Assembly (NCBI GenBank): GCA_963797605.1
Contig: CAWCPX010000009.1
Span: 923,561-987,560, forward strand
Source of the DNA: DASQPR01 sp963797605
Lineage (GTDB): Bacteria > Actinomycetota > Actinomycetes > Mycobacteriales > Micromonosporaceae
Direction of reading: 5' to 3'
Length of the DNA stretch: 64,000 nucleotides
The notes under the pieces: generated by a model
Told to the model about the DNA's origin: nothing
Database searches by the model: none
What the model saw: only the letters and a program-made list of their open reading frames with translations
Part shown: piece by piece, positions 34,982 through 44,150 of the stretch
Numbering within the stretch: the stretch's first letter is position 1
Layout of the letters: each line of letters begins with the position of its first letter
Position numbers and translations under genes: made by a program

Positions 34982-35992
34982 TCAGATTCCGGTGTGCTCG
35001 GCTCGCACCGGGTCGGGATCCGGGACATGCGGCATCAGCGCGTCCGGCGGGATCTCCCCGAAGTGGCCGGCTTGGAAGTCGAGCATCGCCTGCGCGATCT
35101 CGTCCCGCGTGTTCATCACGAACGGCCCGTATTGCGTGACCGGTTCACCGATGGGCTGGCCGCCGAGGACCAGCACCTCCAATGCCGGGTAACGGGAGTC
35201 CTGTCGGGCGTCGGCTCGCAAGCTGAGCCAGTCGCCGGCGCCGAACACCACGAGCTGACCGGCGTGGACCGGCCGACCGCTCTGCCCCGCGCTGCCGGAT
35301 CCGGCCAGCACGTAGACCAGCGCGTTGAAGGTCGGATCCCACGGCAACTCCAGTTGCGCACCGGGATCGACCGTCGCATGGATCATCGTCATCGGCGTGT
35401 GCGTGGACCCGGGCCCGGGGACGCCGGCGACGTCACCGGCGATGACGCGCACCAGGGCACCCCGGTCGGCCGAGGCCAGCAGGCTGACCTGATCAGCCTC
35501 GAGCCCTTGGTAGGCCGGCGGTAGGAATTTGTCGCGGGCGGGAAGGTTCACCCACAGTTGTACGCCGTGAAACAGACCGCCGCTGACGACCAGATCCTCC
35601 GGCGGCGTCTCGATGTGCAGGATCCCGGCTCCGGCGGTCATCCACTGCGTCGCGCCATTGGTGATCAGACCTCCGCCGCCATGCGAGTCCTGGTGCGCGA
35701 ACGTTCCGTCGATCATGTACGTGACCGTCTCGAAGCCGCGGTGCGGATGCCACGGCGTGCCCTTCGGCTCCCCGGGCGCGTAATCGACTTCGCCCATCTG
35801 GTCCATGTGTACGAACGGGTCCAGCGCGGCCGTGCCGACCCCGGCGAACGCACGCCGAACCGGAAACCCCTCGCCTTCGAACCCCGGGGGTGCCGTGTGC
35901 ACCGAGTTCACCGGCCGTTCCACGCTCGTCATGGGATCGGGCGTCGGGATCCATGGCAGCAACGAAAGATCTTCTACGGTGACAGCAGGCAT
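34982..35992 (-). CDS. Pirin family protein
   Basis: 336 residues, two cupin halves. The metal site is in the first: PWHPHRGFETVTYMIDGTFA with HxH, and HQDSHGGGGLI, followed by GILHIETPPEDLV. GGGGGAGGTCCAC precedes the ATG. Pirins bind iron; some bacterial ones dioxygenate flavonols (quercetinase). Which activity applies is not visible. Single gene. Confidence 0.92.
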   Translation of the reverse strand: MPAVTVEDLSLLPWIPTPDPMTSVERPVNSVHTAPPGFEGEGFPVRRAFAGVGTAALDPFVHMDQMGEVDYAPGEPKGTPWHPHRGFETVTYMIDGTFAHQDSHGGGGLITNGATQWMTAGAGILHIETPPEDLVVSGGLFHGVQLWVNLPARDKFLPPAYQGLEADQVSLLASADRGALVRVIAGDVAGVPGPGSTHTPMTMIHATVDPGAQLELPWDPTFNALVYVLAGSGSAGQSGRPVHAGQLVVFGAGDWLSLRADARQDSRYPALEVLVLGGQPIGEPVTQYGPFVMNTRDEIAQAMLDFQAGHFGEIPPDALMPHVPDPDPVRAEHTGI

Positions 35993-36123
35993 GTGGACCT
36001 CCCCCAGGTCGATGCCCGCCGTGACGCGGCCGCTGAGCCGCGCTCAACTCGTCACGGCGAGACGGCACCTTTCATCATGGACCCCGCCGATGTAGCGCAA
36101 AGCGGGAACGCCCGGACGGCCCG

Positions 36124-36740
36124 TCATCCGACCGCGAAGAGCACGGCGCCCGCGCCGGCGGTCATCACCGCGTGCACCAGGTCGTCGCGAGCGGATTCGT
36201 CGCGTGCCCGGCCACCCCGGACGACAGCGATCACGTACCCGACGAGCAGCAGCGCCGCGACGATCAGGCAGTAGCCGCCGCCGGTGACCGCGACCAGCCC
36301 GTCCGGCCGATCCTTCGTCATGCCGGGCATCGACATGCCGACCGTGGCATCGCGGCGAACATCCAGACCATCGCCGCCATCACGATCGCGTGGTGAAGAC
36401 ACCGGGCGCGCCCGCCGCCGTGACCACCGTGCATGGTCGGACGCGCCGCCGCCGGGCCGATCGGAGCGAGGCGCAGCGACGCCATCGACACCCCGGTCGC
36501 CTGCACCACGAACCAGCCGCACGCTGCTGCGAACACGGCCATCTGCCAGCCGACCATCCGGGGCTGCGACCACACCATGGCCAGCATCGACCCGCTCATG
36601 AGCGCGTGCGCGCCGTAACCGACCCGGTCGGCCACAGCCGACGACCGGACGAGGCTGACGCAGCGGCGCAAACAGAACAGCCCCGCCGCCAGAAACGCGA
36701 CCGTCACGGCGACCCGTATCTCCAGCGGCATAACGGTCAT
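36124..36740 (-). pseudogene. DUF5134-like membrane protein, one frameshift
   Basis: ATG 36740 (GGAGG upstream) opens MTVMPLEIRVAVTVAFLAAG and four helices with the His-rich HGGHGGG loop and HHAIVMAAMVWMFAAM. Near 36350 one base is missing; the frame then continues ATVGMSMPGM and the last helix GGYCLIVAALLLVGYVIAVV. Adding one G in GATGCC restores ~206 residues of the actinobacterial DUF5134 pattern, which may bind copper through its His/Met residues. Confidence 0.72.
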
Positions 36741-36899
36741 CGGTCCTCCGGAAGCCGTGTGGGCGCGTACCCCCACGGTAGAGACGAATCCCGGAAAGCT
36801 CACTCCCCCGCAACGGTGACCGTATTTACGATCATTACGCATGTTCCGTCACGTATGTCAACTCTGTTGCGTGAATCGTCGAATACGTACCGTGAAGCC

Positions 36900-37118
36900 A
36901 TGTGTGATCTGAATCCGCAAGAGACCGACGCCATCGTCGCCACCCTCACCGAGATCAACACGCTGACCGAGCAGATCAACGCGCACACGGCGTCGATCAC
37001 CGCGACCCGGTTCATGGACCATGCCGGGCTGGCCGCGCTGCTGGCGACGTTGCGCGACACCGCGGGCTCCGCCGAGCAGTGGGTCGCCGGCAAGCCGCAC
37101 GAGCACGCCGGTCACTGA
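36900..37118 (+). CDS. Small hypothetical protein
   Basis: 72 residues from ATG 36900; ATG 36855 would add 15. A helical Thr/Ala-rich protein (TDAIVATLTEINTLTEQINA) ending in a His-rich HEHAGH tail. No family recognised. Divergent from the DUF5134-like gene; codon use supports coding. Confidence 0.5.
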   Translation: MCDLNPQETDAIVATLTEINTLTEQINAHTASITATRFMDHAGLAALLATLRDTAGSAEQWVAGKPHEHAGH

Positions 37119-37593
37119 CCAACGTTTCTGGGAAAGACCGAGTTCCACACGCGCTCGCAGATCGACCTATCGCTATATGCACGCTGGGGTGGTAGCGATC
37201 CGGAGGGCCGGGGTCTATCCGAACACACGCTGCGAGCCGCCGCGTGGACCGCGGTCGCATGGCGCTCGGTGGAACATGTGGTTCGGCGCTGATTATCGGG
37301 TGTCGGCATTCGCTCGGCTCGGCACAATGGAGCATTCCGCTATCCGGTCGCATCGGTTAGCACCGGCCATTTACCAGCGACTGTGAATAGCGACGCCATG
37401 TCGCGGCGGTGGCGTGTTATGGCAGCGGTATAACTGCGTCCCGAATAGGCATCGAACGGGGTCGACACGTTCTCGCGATCTGTGCAACCATCGGCGACGT
37501 GGGCGGCTACAGCCGTAGTCGCTTACAAACGAGGGAGAACCCGGCGCGGTCACGCCGGGCCCTCGTTAGTCACCGACCCCTTGAGGAGGAACG
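37119..37593 (+). other. Long upstream region of the secreted protein gene
   Basis: 475 bp without a confident gene. A frame at 37132-37285 has G/C-rich third positions at first (KTEFHTRSQIDLSLYARWGG) and a stop, but no start or family; possibly a remnant. The last 66 bp contain a composite hairpin, annotated separately, and the GGAGGAACG ribosome site of the next gene. Confidence 0.4.
37528..37567 (+). promoter_or_regulatory. Composite leader hairpin
   Basis: Inner stem CCCGGCG-CGGTCA-CGCCGGG (37540-37559) is nested in an outer stem AACGAGGG/CCCTCGTT (37528-37535, 37560-37567), separated by a 4-nt bulge on one side. The 15-bp structure ends 26 nt before the start codon and could act as attenuator, mRNA stabiliser or terminator of upstream transcription. 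Confidence 0.55.
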
Positions 37594-38244
37594 TTGACCA
37601 AGCACAGGTTACTACGAATCGCTGTGGGAACAATCCTGGTGAGCGCGATCGGGGTGGCCGCGGCCGTCCCGGCGAACGCGGCACCCGGTCCGACGCCCAA
37701 TCCGGGCATGCGGATCGTCCGGACCGACGGAGCCGGCACCGTGCAGGTGCCCGCGTCCAGCAAGGTGTCCAAAACGGACTGGCTCGCCACGTACGGCAAC
37801 ACCGTGCAGCCCATGTCCTCCGGCACATTGAACAGCTCGGGTTACGCTCCCGGTCCCGCCGGTAGTCAGAGCTTCCACACCTACGGTTCGAGCCACTGGA
37901 GCTCCGGGTGCGGTTTCTGGTCGTGCACGACGACGTTCTCGAGCAACTCGTCGACCGCCGACTGGCTGGGCAGCTCCCCCTACAACGCTCAGTCGATCAA
38001 CGCCTCGATGAAGTGGTGGCTGAGCGGCATTGACATCAGCGTCAGCATCCCCGCGGGTGCGGGTTTCACCGCCAACGGGAGCGCATTGACGTGGATGCCG
38101 GGAGCGGTCAACGACACGTGGATCGTGTCGCTCAACTACTCCGCGGGCATCAACCTGAACGCCCAGTACATCAACAGCTCCCACTTCACCGATCAGGCTG
38201 ACATCGAGGTGGGCAACAACTGGTACCACGTTCAGGGCAACTGA
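37594..38244 (+). CDS. Secreted Ser/Asn-rich protein
   Basis: 216 residues from TTG 37594 behind a near-perfect GAGGAGGAACG. Sec signal (LLRIAVGTILVSAIGVAAAV, cleavage near PANA-AP). The mature part is rich in Ser, Asn, Gly and Trp, with one C-x4-C pair (SGCGFWSC), likely a disulfide. No family recognised. Lower GC than its neighbours. 42 nt upstream of the lipoprotein gene on the same strand. Confidence 0.75.
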   Translation: MTKHRLLRIAVGTILVSAIGVAAAVPANAAPGPTPNPGMRIVRTDGAGTVQVPASSKVSKTDWLATYGNTVQPMSSGTLNSSGYAPGPAGSQSFHTYGSSHWSSGCGFWSCTTTFSSNSSTADWLGSSPYNAQSINASMKWWLSGIDISVSIPAGAGFTANGSALTWMPGAVNDTWIVSLNYSAGINLNAQYINSSHFTDQADIEVGNNWYHVQGN

Positions 38245-38286
38245 CCGACCGTCGTTCTCGTCACTTCCAACTAATGGCGTGAGTCA

Positions 38287-39990
38287 GTGCGAAAGGGCCG
38301 GCGAGAAGTGTTCACAACGGGGAAAACGCTGCCGCTGTCAATGGTGGCGGCAACGGCGATCCTTGCTGCGGCGCTTCTCGCCGGCTGCACCTCCACGCAT
38401 CACCCATCCTCCCGCGCGTCGACGCCGACGCCATCGAGCGCGGCCCGCCTTAGCGCCCAGGGTCTGATCGACGAGTCCTGGGCCTCGAACGGGAAGCGCG
38501 GATTCTTCATCGACGCGGCGGGGCCGACCGGCGGTTCGATGTCGCTCTACGACACCGCCTGGTGGACGCGTGTCCTGGTCGACGGCGGCAAGCCACTGAC
38601 GGGCCTGCGTGCCTCGGCGGTCGGCCAATGGCTGGTCCCGCTTCTCGACGGTTCCGCTGACGGCTCGGCTGACAGTTCGACCATGCCGCGGATCGCGGTC
38701 CTGGAGGCGGCTGTCAATCTCGCGACGTCGCTGCACCTGGACTTCCCGCGGCAAGCGGTGGCAGAGAGGGTCGAGTCGCTGCGGGTCGGGCCGATGTACC
38801 GCTCGTCGCCGACCGCCAAGACCGGCGACTGGGGCACGACCGCGGCCGCCATCGGTGTGTTGCGTGAGATCGGTGCGAGCCCGCCGCAGATTGTCACGTC
38901 CAATCTGGCCGCCCAGATCCACGCGGCCATCACGGTGCGGTCCCGCAAACAGGTGCTGAGTTTCGTGATTCCGGTGCTGTCGACCATGACGGCCGCGCAG
39001 GTCCGATCGGCCGGCACCACGCTTGATGATCAATTGACCTGGATCGAATCCCAGCTTCCCGATATGACAGCGCTGGAGCGGCTGTCCGCGGCCAGCGGCA
39101 CCCGGCCGGTCCTCGCCGCTGCCGGGCGGCGTTCGTGGTCGGCGGCCGAGGTCTGCGGGAGGCTCGATACCGCCGACGGCGGGGTGCGAGCCGGCCCCAA
39201 CACCGGAGTCGATGCCCAGGTCACGGCGATCGCGATCGAGGCGGGCTGCCATGTCGACGCCGCACCGCCGCCGTGGACATCGGCGGGCTGGCCCGATGAC
39301 CAGGCGATTTCCGGAGCCGTCCCGGCGTCGGTGGCCGGTCTGCGCATCGCGTACGCCGTGGGATCCACCAAACAGTTCCTCGCGGCGATCCGGGCGCAAC
39401 TGTCAGACGTGTGGCTTGCGCGCACCACCGGTTCCGACGTCGATCCGGCCGCGCTGATCATGCTTTGCCATTTGACCTCGGTCACACCGCCGGCGTCGCT
39501 GCAGCCGACCGACGTATCGGCCGCTGTGGCCGCGTCCGCGGACGGCCAGAGCCTCGCGGCCCTGCTGATCGGCTGGCTGCAACACCTCAAAGCGACCGCG
39601 CCGAGCGCACTTGCCCCGTCGGCCGGTGTAGCGAACGTCTTCGAGGCGGCGGCCGACGAGTTGAAGTTCCGGCTGACCGGCGACAACCGGTTCCACGCGG
39701 CCGCGCAGACCGTTTTGAGCAAGCTCGCCGTGACGTCGAACCTCTACGCGGTCAGCCCGGGCACAAGCGGCAGCACCGCGCCGCCGTCGGTGGTCGCCAC
39801 CGCCATCGCGAGTTGGATAATGGGGACTCCGCTTCCCAGTGCCGCGCTTCAACGCGCCGGATTATGCGATTCACAGATGTCCTGTGGTCGTGGCGGACGT
39901 AATTCGCCGATTGATTCGCCACTGCGTGCCACCGCCGCCGTTGCGGCGATACTTCATCCGGATCAAGCGTCATTCCCGATCGCTGTTTGA
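38287..39990 (+). CDS. Large lipoprotein of unknown fold
   Basis: 567 residues from GTG 38287 (GTG 38308 possible). Signal with lipobox LLAGC, then a Ser/Thr/Pro linker, then a ~500-residue helical domain. Blocks such as GSMSLYDTAWWTRVLVDGG and repeated GLRASAVGQWLV-like helices are reminiscent of alpha/alpha-toroid proteins (the DTAW tetrad also occurs in class II terpene cyclases), but this is weak. Likely lipid-anchored outside the membrane and co-expressed with the secreted protein. Confidence 0.7.
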   Translation: MRKGRREVFTTGKTLPLSMVAATAILAAALLAGCTSTHHPSSRASTPTPSSAARLSAQGLIDESWASNGKRGFFIDAAGPTGGSMSLYDTAWWTRVLVDGGKPLTGLRASAVGQWLVPLLDGSADGSADSSTMPRIAVLEAAVNLATSLHLDFPRQAVAERVESLRVGPMYRSSPTAKTGDWGTTAAAIGVLREIGASPPQIVTSNLAAQIHAAITVRSRKQVLSFVIPVLSTMTAAQVRSAGTTLDDQLTWIESQLPDMTALERLSAASGTRPVLAAAGRRSWSAAEVCGRLDTADGGVRAGPNTGVDAQVTAIAIEAGCHVDAAPPPWTSAGWPDDQAISGAVPASVAGLRIAYAVGSTKQFLAAIRAQLSDVWLARTTGSDVDPAALIMLCHLTSVTPPASLQPTDVSAAVAASADGQSLAALLIGWLQHLKATAPSALAPSAGVANVFEAAADELKFRLTGDNRFHAAAQTVLSKLAVTSNLYAVSPGTSGSTAPPSVVATAIASWIMGTPLPSAALQRAGLCDSQMSCGRGGRNSPIDSPLRATAAVAAILHPDQASFPIAV

Positions 39991-40014
39991 TGACCGAAAG
40001 GCATGAGGCCCCAA

Positions 40015-40206
40015 ATGGAAACCAGCACCGCGACCAGCCGCACTGTTGCGATTTTTGGAACCATTTTCATCGTTGTCGGATGTGTACTCGTCTTGATCGA
40101 CAATTCGTGGGCATTCGCCGCCGCCGGTGTCTTTGCCGGAGTCGGCGTGGGCCTGCGAATCGAGTCGGCGATCACCAATGTGGGACTGCGCGGTGGCAAC
40201 GGTTGA
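40015..40206 (+). CDS. Small two-helix membrane protein
   Basis: 63 residues from ATG 40015 (GAGG 6 nt upstream; ATG 40003 is an alternative). Two hydrophobic helices, TVAIFGTIFIVVGCVLVLID and AFAAAGVFAGVGVGLRIES, around a short loop. No family. 24 nt after the lipoprotein gene, so probably the last cistron of the same operon. Confidence 0.6.
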   Translation: METSTATSRTVAIFGTIFIVVGCVLVLIDNSWAFAAAGVFAGVGVGLRIESAITNVGLRGGNG

Positions 40207-40228
40207 CGCTCGCGGACCGCGATCTTGG

Positions 40229-40831
40229 TTAGCCGGCCGCCATCGACTGGTTGAGGGCCTCGGACGACCGCAGCCGCCACGCCACCATCAGCTGCGCGAG
40301 CCCGGCGGCGATCAACCAGATGCCCACGATGATGGTCAGCGTGACCAGCGAAATCCCGGGCCACGCCAGCACAGTGAGCGCTCCGAGCACCGAGATGATG
40401 CCGACCACGAGCGTGCCGGTGCGTACCGATCCGCCTCCCCCACCGCCGAATGCCCCGAAGATCTCCGCGATGCCGCTGATGAGCCACGCGATCGCGAACA
40501 CGGAGGCCAGGAAGACCACCGAGCCGGAGAGGTGCCGCAGACAGACGATCCCGATCGCGACGGTGATCAGTCCGCCGATCGCCGGCATGACTCGGGCGCT
40601 CGCACCGTGGTGCTCGGGCGTGAACAGAGCTCGCAGGAGACTGAGCACGCCGGAGATGACCAGGACGGCGCCGAGCAGCGCGGTCGCGACGAGCAGCGTT
40701 TCCTTCGGCCAGACGAGCAGGACCACGCCGAGTGCGACGCACACCAGGCCGCCGATGGCGGTGGTCAGCCGGACGATGTGCAGAAACCGGGCGTCGTGCG
40801 GCGCGGCGTCGACGACCGTGACAGTGGACAT
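40229..40831 (-). CDS. HdeD family membrane protein (DUF308)
   Basis: 200 residues with six helices in pairs: LTTAIGGLVCVALGVVLLVW, ETLLVATALLGAVLVISGVL, MPAIGGLITVAIGIVCLRHL. Repeated helix pairs with W/P turns are typical of HdeD, implicated in acid/stress resistance in enterics. GGGAG precedes the ATG. Convergent with the small membrane protein gene. Function here unknown. Confidence 0.88.
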   Translation of the reverse strand: MSTVTVVDAAPHDARFLHIVRLTTAIGGLVCVALGVVLLVWPKETLLVATALLGAVLVISGVLSLLRALFTPEHHGASARVMPAIGGLITVAIGIVCLRHLSGSVVFLASVFAIAWLISGIAEIFGAFGGGGGGSVRTGTLVVGIISVLGALTVLAWPGISLVTLTIIVGIWLIAAGLAQLMVAWRLRSSEALNQSMAAG

Positions 40832-40929
40832 GTCGGTCTCCCGTACCTGTGAGCGCGTAGAACCTCATTAAGGTCCATGCGGCGTCCGCCCGCAGGCATA
40901 CGGCGAATCCCGCGTTTCGACAAGATCGG

Positions 40930-42027
40930 CTACGTGCGGCTCGGACGGCTCCACCACTCTCTCAGAGCGACGGCCGCGAGCGCCAGCAGGGCGCCGGCCA
41001 GGGCGAACCAGACCGTGAGTTCTTCTCGCCGGTGGGTCACCGCGATGGCGCTGGGCAGGTTCATCAGGGTGTCGTTGAGGGCTTTGGCGTCATTGGCCTG
41101 GAAGTACTTGCCGCCGGTGATCGCGGCCACCTGTTGCAGTTCGTTCGCGTCGAGGTCTTGCACGTTGCGCCCGCCGCCACCGCCGCCGGGCCGGCCGAAA
41201 CCGCCGCCGCCACCGAAGCCGCCGCCGCCACCGACGCTGCCGCTGCTGACCTGGTTCGCGGCGCAGACGAACGGTGCGGGTTCGGTCGTGCCGAAGCCGA
41301 TCGTGTAGACCCGTACGTGCCGCGCCGCCGCTTGCTTCGCCGCCGTGATCGGGTCAACGCCCTGGGTGTTCGCGCCGTCGGTGAGCACGACGATGGTGTC
41401 GGGCGCGAACGATCCCAGCGGGCCAGTCGGGTCGGGCAACGTGACGCCGGTGCCGGGGATGTCCGGGTTGACGCTGGCGATCGCGTCCAGCGAACTGAGG
41501 ATGCCGAGCCCGATCGCGGTGCCTCGGGCGGTGCGCAGGGTGCCGAGAGCCGATTCCAGCTGGTTTTTGTCGGTCGTCGGCGGCACCAACACCATGGCGA
41601 CACCCGAGAACGCGACGAGGCCGATCTTCGTACCCGTGTGCTGGGCTTTGATGAAGTCGCCGACGGCTCTCTCGGCGGCGGTCAGACGGTTCGGTGCCAC
41701 GTCGGTCGAGCACATCGAGCCGGACTCGTCGATGGCCAGCAGGATCGACGACGCGTCGGACGGCACGAGCACGTCCGCGCGCGGTCGGGCGGCACCGACA
41801 CCGAGGACGACCAGGCCCGCGGCGAACAGCGCGAGCGGGATCCGGCGGCGCCACGTCGAGCGATTCGGCATCGCGGCTCGGATCAGCGTGATCGTCGGCA
41901 CCCGGAGCACGGTGCGGCGACGGTGGCGCCGCATCCACCACCGGATGGCCAGGAGCAGCGGAAATGCGGCCAACGCCGTCAGGGCCCACGGCCAGTGCCT
42001 GGACGAACCGAACGGCAGTAGCAGCAC
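40930..42027 (-). CDS. VWA-domain (BatA-like) membrane protein with Gly-rich insert
   Basis: 365 residues from GTG 42027. Two N-terminal helices, then a von Willebrand A domain with an intact metal-binding (MIDAS) site: AIDESGSM, a Thr in the middle and VVLTDGANTQG. A last helix follows. Between residues ~250 and 285 there is GGGGGFGGGGGFGRPGGGGG, an unusual glycine tract in an otherwise conserved surface. BatA-like proteins work with MoxR ATPases, none of which is nearby. Start abuts the truncated lectin gene. Confidence 0.87.
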   Translation of the reverse strand: MLLLPFGSSRHWPWALTALAAFPLLLAIRWWMRRHRRRTVLRVPTITLIRAAMPNRSTWRRRIPLALFAAGLVVLGVGAARPRADVLVPSDASSILLAIDESGSMCSTDVAPNRLTAAERAVGDFIKAQHTGTKIGLVAFSGVAMVLVPPTTDKNQLESALGTLRTARGTAIGLGILSSLDAIASVNPDIPGTGVTLPDPTGPLGSFAPDTIVVLTDGANTQGVDPITAAKQAAARHVRVYTIGFGTTEPAPFVCAANQVSSGSVGGGGGFGGGGGFGRPGGGGGGRNVQDLDANELQQVAAITGGKYFQANDAKALNDTLMNLPSAIAVTHRREELTVWFALAGALLALAAVALREWWSRPSRT

Positions 42028-42037
42028 GAACCTTCAA

Positions 42038-42421
42038 ATGCAGGTCTTTCACTGCCACGGGTACGCGAGCAACGGCGCGCCCCAGCGGTGGTTCTGGCAA
42101 CTTCAGTCGGGTCTGGGCAACGGGAATGTCTACCGGCTCGTCAGCGCGAACACCGGTCTGTGCCTCGGGGTTCCGTCCGGCCCGCCGCACCCGGGTACGC
42201 CGGTCGTGCAGGACGGCTGCCAGTTCATCAACTTCTTCGAGTGGGTGCTGGTGCCCAGTTCCAACGTGCCGCATTTCCAGCTGCAGATGTGGGACTTCCC
42301 GAGTCTGTTCATGGGCCTCGCGAACACGTCCGGAAACGACCACACCGGCGTCGTCCTGCAGACGTGTCAGACGCCGACGGTGTTCAACGAGCCGTCGAAC
42401 ATGACGTGGCAAATCGACTGA
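42038..42421 (+). pseudogene. Ricin-type beta-trefoil lectin, 5' truncated
   Basis: About 127 residues from ATG 42038: MQVFHCHGYASNGAPQRWFW, VYRLVSANTGLCLGVPSGPP and FEWVLVPSS show repeats of a ricin-B/RICIN domain. It lacks a signal peptide and the first repeat, and starts 11 nt from the oppositely read VWA start, leaving no room for a promoter. Best read as the 3' remnant of a secreted lectin or lectin-tailed enzyme left by a deletion. Confidence 0.65.
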
Positions 42422-42428
42422 CGCGATC

Positions 42429-42465
42429 GTGCGGGTCCCGGTGCGAAACCCGACGGGACCCGCAC
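42429..42465 (+). terminator. 12-bp hairpin after the lectin remnant
   Basis: Exact arms GTGCGGGTCCCG and CGGGACCCGCAC, 13-nt loop, 8 nt after the stop. It suggests the lectin reading frame was once the end of a real transcription unit. Confidence 0.75.
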
Positions 42466-42513
42466 CCGGCATTTCCGCATGTCGTCGATGCGGAATCGGC
42501 GGGTTTCCGGCTC

Positions 42514-42813
42514 ATGCGAACGCCCCGAATAACTGATGCGACCGATTTCGTCCGCTGGGACCATGGCGTTGACGCGGTTGATGCACCGAGAGTGGGTGGT
42601 CAGGTTGACAACCGCAAAGATCCGGTGAAGTCGGCACAACATTTCTCGGGATCCGTCGCCCGCGCCTACGCACGTGAGATGGCGCGATTCCGGGCCACCA
42701 TGGCGGGTGCGGGCGCGGGCGCGGTCGACGCGCAGGGTGCGAAGGCCGCGAAGTTCCGGCTGAACGCTCAGTACTGGATCGAGATCACTGCTTGGCTGTC
42801 CACCCTGACCTGA
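42514..42813 (+). CDS. Hypothetical protein, doubtful
   Basis: 99 residues from ATG 42514, no ribosome site. The second half (HFSGSVARAYAREMARFRAT) is helical and ends AQYWIEITAWLSTLT. No family and no signal. It could be a genuine helical protein or chance; kept because codon use is normal and the next gene follows 50 nt later. Confidence 0.35.
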   Translation: MRTPRITDATDFVRWDHGVDAVDAPRVGGQVDNRKDPVKSAQHFSGSVARAYAREMARFRATMAGAGAGAVDAQGAKAAKFRLNAQYWIEITAWLSTLT

Positions 42814-42863
42814 TCCGATTGCCGACGGTTCGGCGCGGATCGCTACGCACGAAGGGGCCTGAG

Positions 42864-43268
42864 ATGAGCGACCGCGGAACGGCAATGATCCTCGCGTGGA
42901 TTCAAGCCATGGAGGACGCGCAACCCCAATATGGACCGTTACTGCAGAGCACCGTCGACGAGGTCGGATATCCGGCCATCGACGGCGAAGGCAAGATCAG
43001 AACCGTGGGCGAGAGCTTCGATTTCTGGAGCGCGATCGGATACATGCAGGGATTCGCCGGCAACCGCACCGAAACCCGGTACTACGAAATCATGGGCCGC
43101 GAATATCCGGCCCTGGAGGCCGCCGGGGATGAGGAAGGGATGGTTCGCGCTCGCAAACGCGGCCAATTCTTCGAGACGCTCTCCCAGTGGATCAAGTCCA
43201 CCGAGCCGGAGGGACTTCCGATGAAGACGCTGCCGGACTGGCTCAAGCCCTTCATCGATCCGGCGTGA
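42864..43268 (+). CDS. Hypothetical helical protein
   Basis: 134 residues with AAGGGGCCTGAG before the ATG. Helical, with WSAIGYMQGFAGNRTETRYY and several Trp/Tyr; no signal or membrane helix. No family recognised. Followed by the PPOX-type gene after ~55 nt, possibly one transcript. Confidence 0.6.
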   Translation: MSDRGTAMILAWIQAMEDAQPQYGPLLQSTVDEVGYPAIDGEGKIRTVGESFDFWSAIGYMQGFAGNRTETRYYEIMGREYPALEAAGDEEGMVRARKRGQFFETLSQWIKSTEPEGLPMKTLPDWLKPFIDPA

Positions 43269-43323
43269 GCTGAACCCGTCGGGCGGCCGGACGACGGCCG
43301 CGGTCATGAGGCACGCTGGACCC

Positions 43324-43749
43324 ATGACGAAAATGACGCGGGACGACGCATTCACGTTCATTTCCGCCGGTACGCGCACCGGAAGCCTCGCCACCGCGTC
43401 CCCGACCGGCAAACCGCATGTGGCACCCGTGTGGTTCGTCGTGGACGGTGACGACATCGTGTTCAACACCGGTGCGACCACGGTGAAGGGCCGGAATCTG
43501 GCGGCGAACCCACGCGCCGCGATGACGGTCGACGAGGCCGTCTACCCGTACACGTTCGTCGTCGTTCGTGGGCCTGTTCTGATCGACGTCGCTGCTCCGG
43601 ATCTGCGTTACTGGGCGACGCAAATCGCCGAGCGTTATGTCCCCTCGGGGCAGGCGGAGGCGTTCGGTGAACGTAACGCGGTCGACGGCGAGTTGCTGGT
43701 GCGCCTGCGCATCGAACACATCGCGGGCGAGCGCGGTGTCGCTCTGTAG
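43324..43749 (+). CDS. PPOX-class F420/FMN-dependent oxidoreductase
   Basis: 141 residues, pyridoxamine-phosphate-oxidase-like split barrel: GSLATASPTGKPHVAPVWFV, TTVKGRNLAANPRAAMTVDE, YTFVVVRGPVLI and the final VRLRIEHIAGERG. This pattern (TIGR03618 type) is usual for F420-dependent enzymes of actinobacteria. ATG 43324 is preferred over 43306. Substrate unknown. Confidence 0.88.
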   Translation: MTKMTRDDAFTFISAGTRTGSLATASPTGKPHVAPVWFVVDGDDIVFNTGATTVKGRNLAANPRAAMTVDEAVYPYTFVVVRGPVLIDVAAPDLRYWATQIAERYVPSGQAEAFGERNAVDGELLVRLRIEHIAGERGVAL

Positions 43750-43754
43750 GCGAT

Positions 43755-44150
43755 TCACATCACGGCTTGCAGCGCGCGGCCCATCTCCTCGACCAACCGA
43801 TTGAGCGCGCGCATCGGGCGCACCATCACGGTGAACTCCACGATCCGGCCGTCGGCGTCGAATCGCATCATGTCGACGCCGTGCACGAGCACACCGTCGA
43901 GATCGGCGTGGAACTCGAGGACCGCACCGTCGGGGGCGTACCACTCGCGGTCGTAGCGCAGTGTCGGTCCGAGGACGGTCAGCGCCGCGGTCAGATAGGC
44001 CGTCGTCATGACCCGGCCCTCCTGTGGTGCGTGCACGGCGGGTGACTGGAAGACGACATCGTCGGCAAGCAGTGCCACCAGGCCGGCCGGGTCGTGGGCG
44101 TCGACGACGCGGTGCCACGCGGCCACCGGTGCCGGCATCGGTTCTGTCAT
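43755..44150 (-). CDS. SnoaL/NTF2-like protein
   Basis: 131 residues, nuclear-transport-factor-2-like fold: AWHRVVDAHDPAGLVALLAD, DVVFQSPAVHAPQEGR and DGVLVHGVDMMRFDADGRIV. Such proteins are small isomerases, cyclases or ligand binders. 5 nt from the convergent PPOX gene. No partner suggests a substrate. Confidence 0.85.
   Translation of the reverse strand: MTEPMPAPVAAWHRVVDAHDPAGLVALLADDVVFQSPAVHAPQEGRVMTTAYLTAALTVLGPTLRYDREWYAPDGAVLEFHADLDGVLVHGVDMMRFDADGRIVEFTVMVRPMRALNRLVEEMGRALQAVM

Noticed and set aside
37132..37285. Frame with coding-like third positions starting KTEFHTRSQI
   Set aside because: No start codon, no family, and codon bias decays after ~20 residues; noted only in the gap entry.
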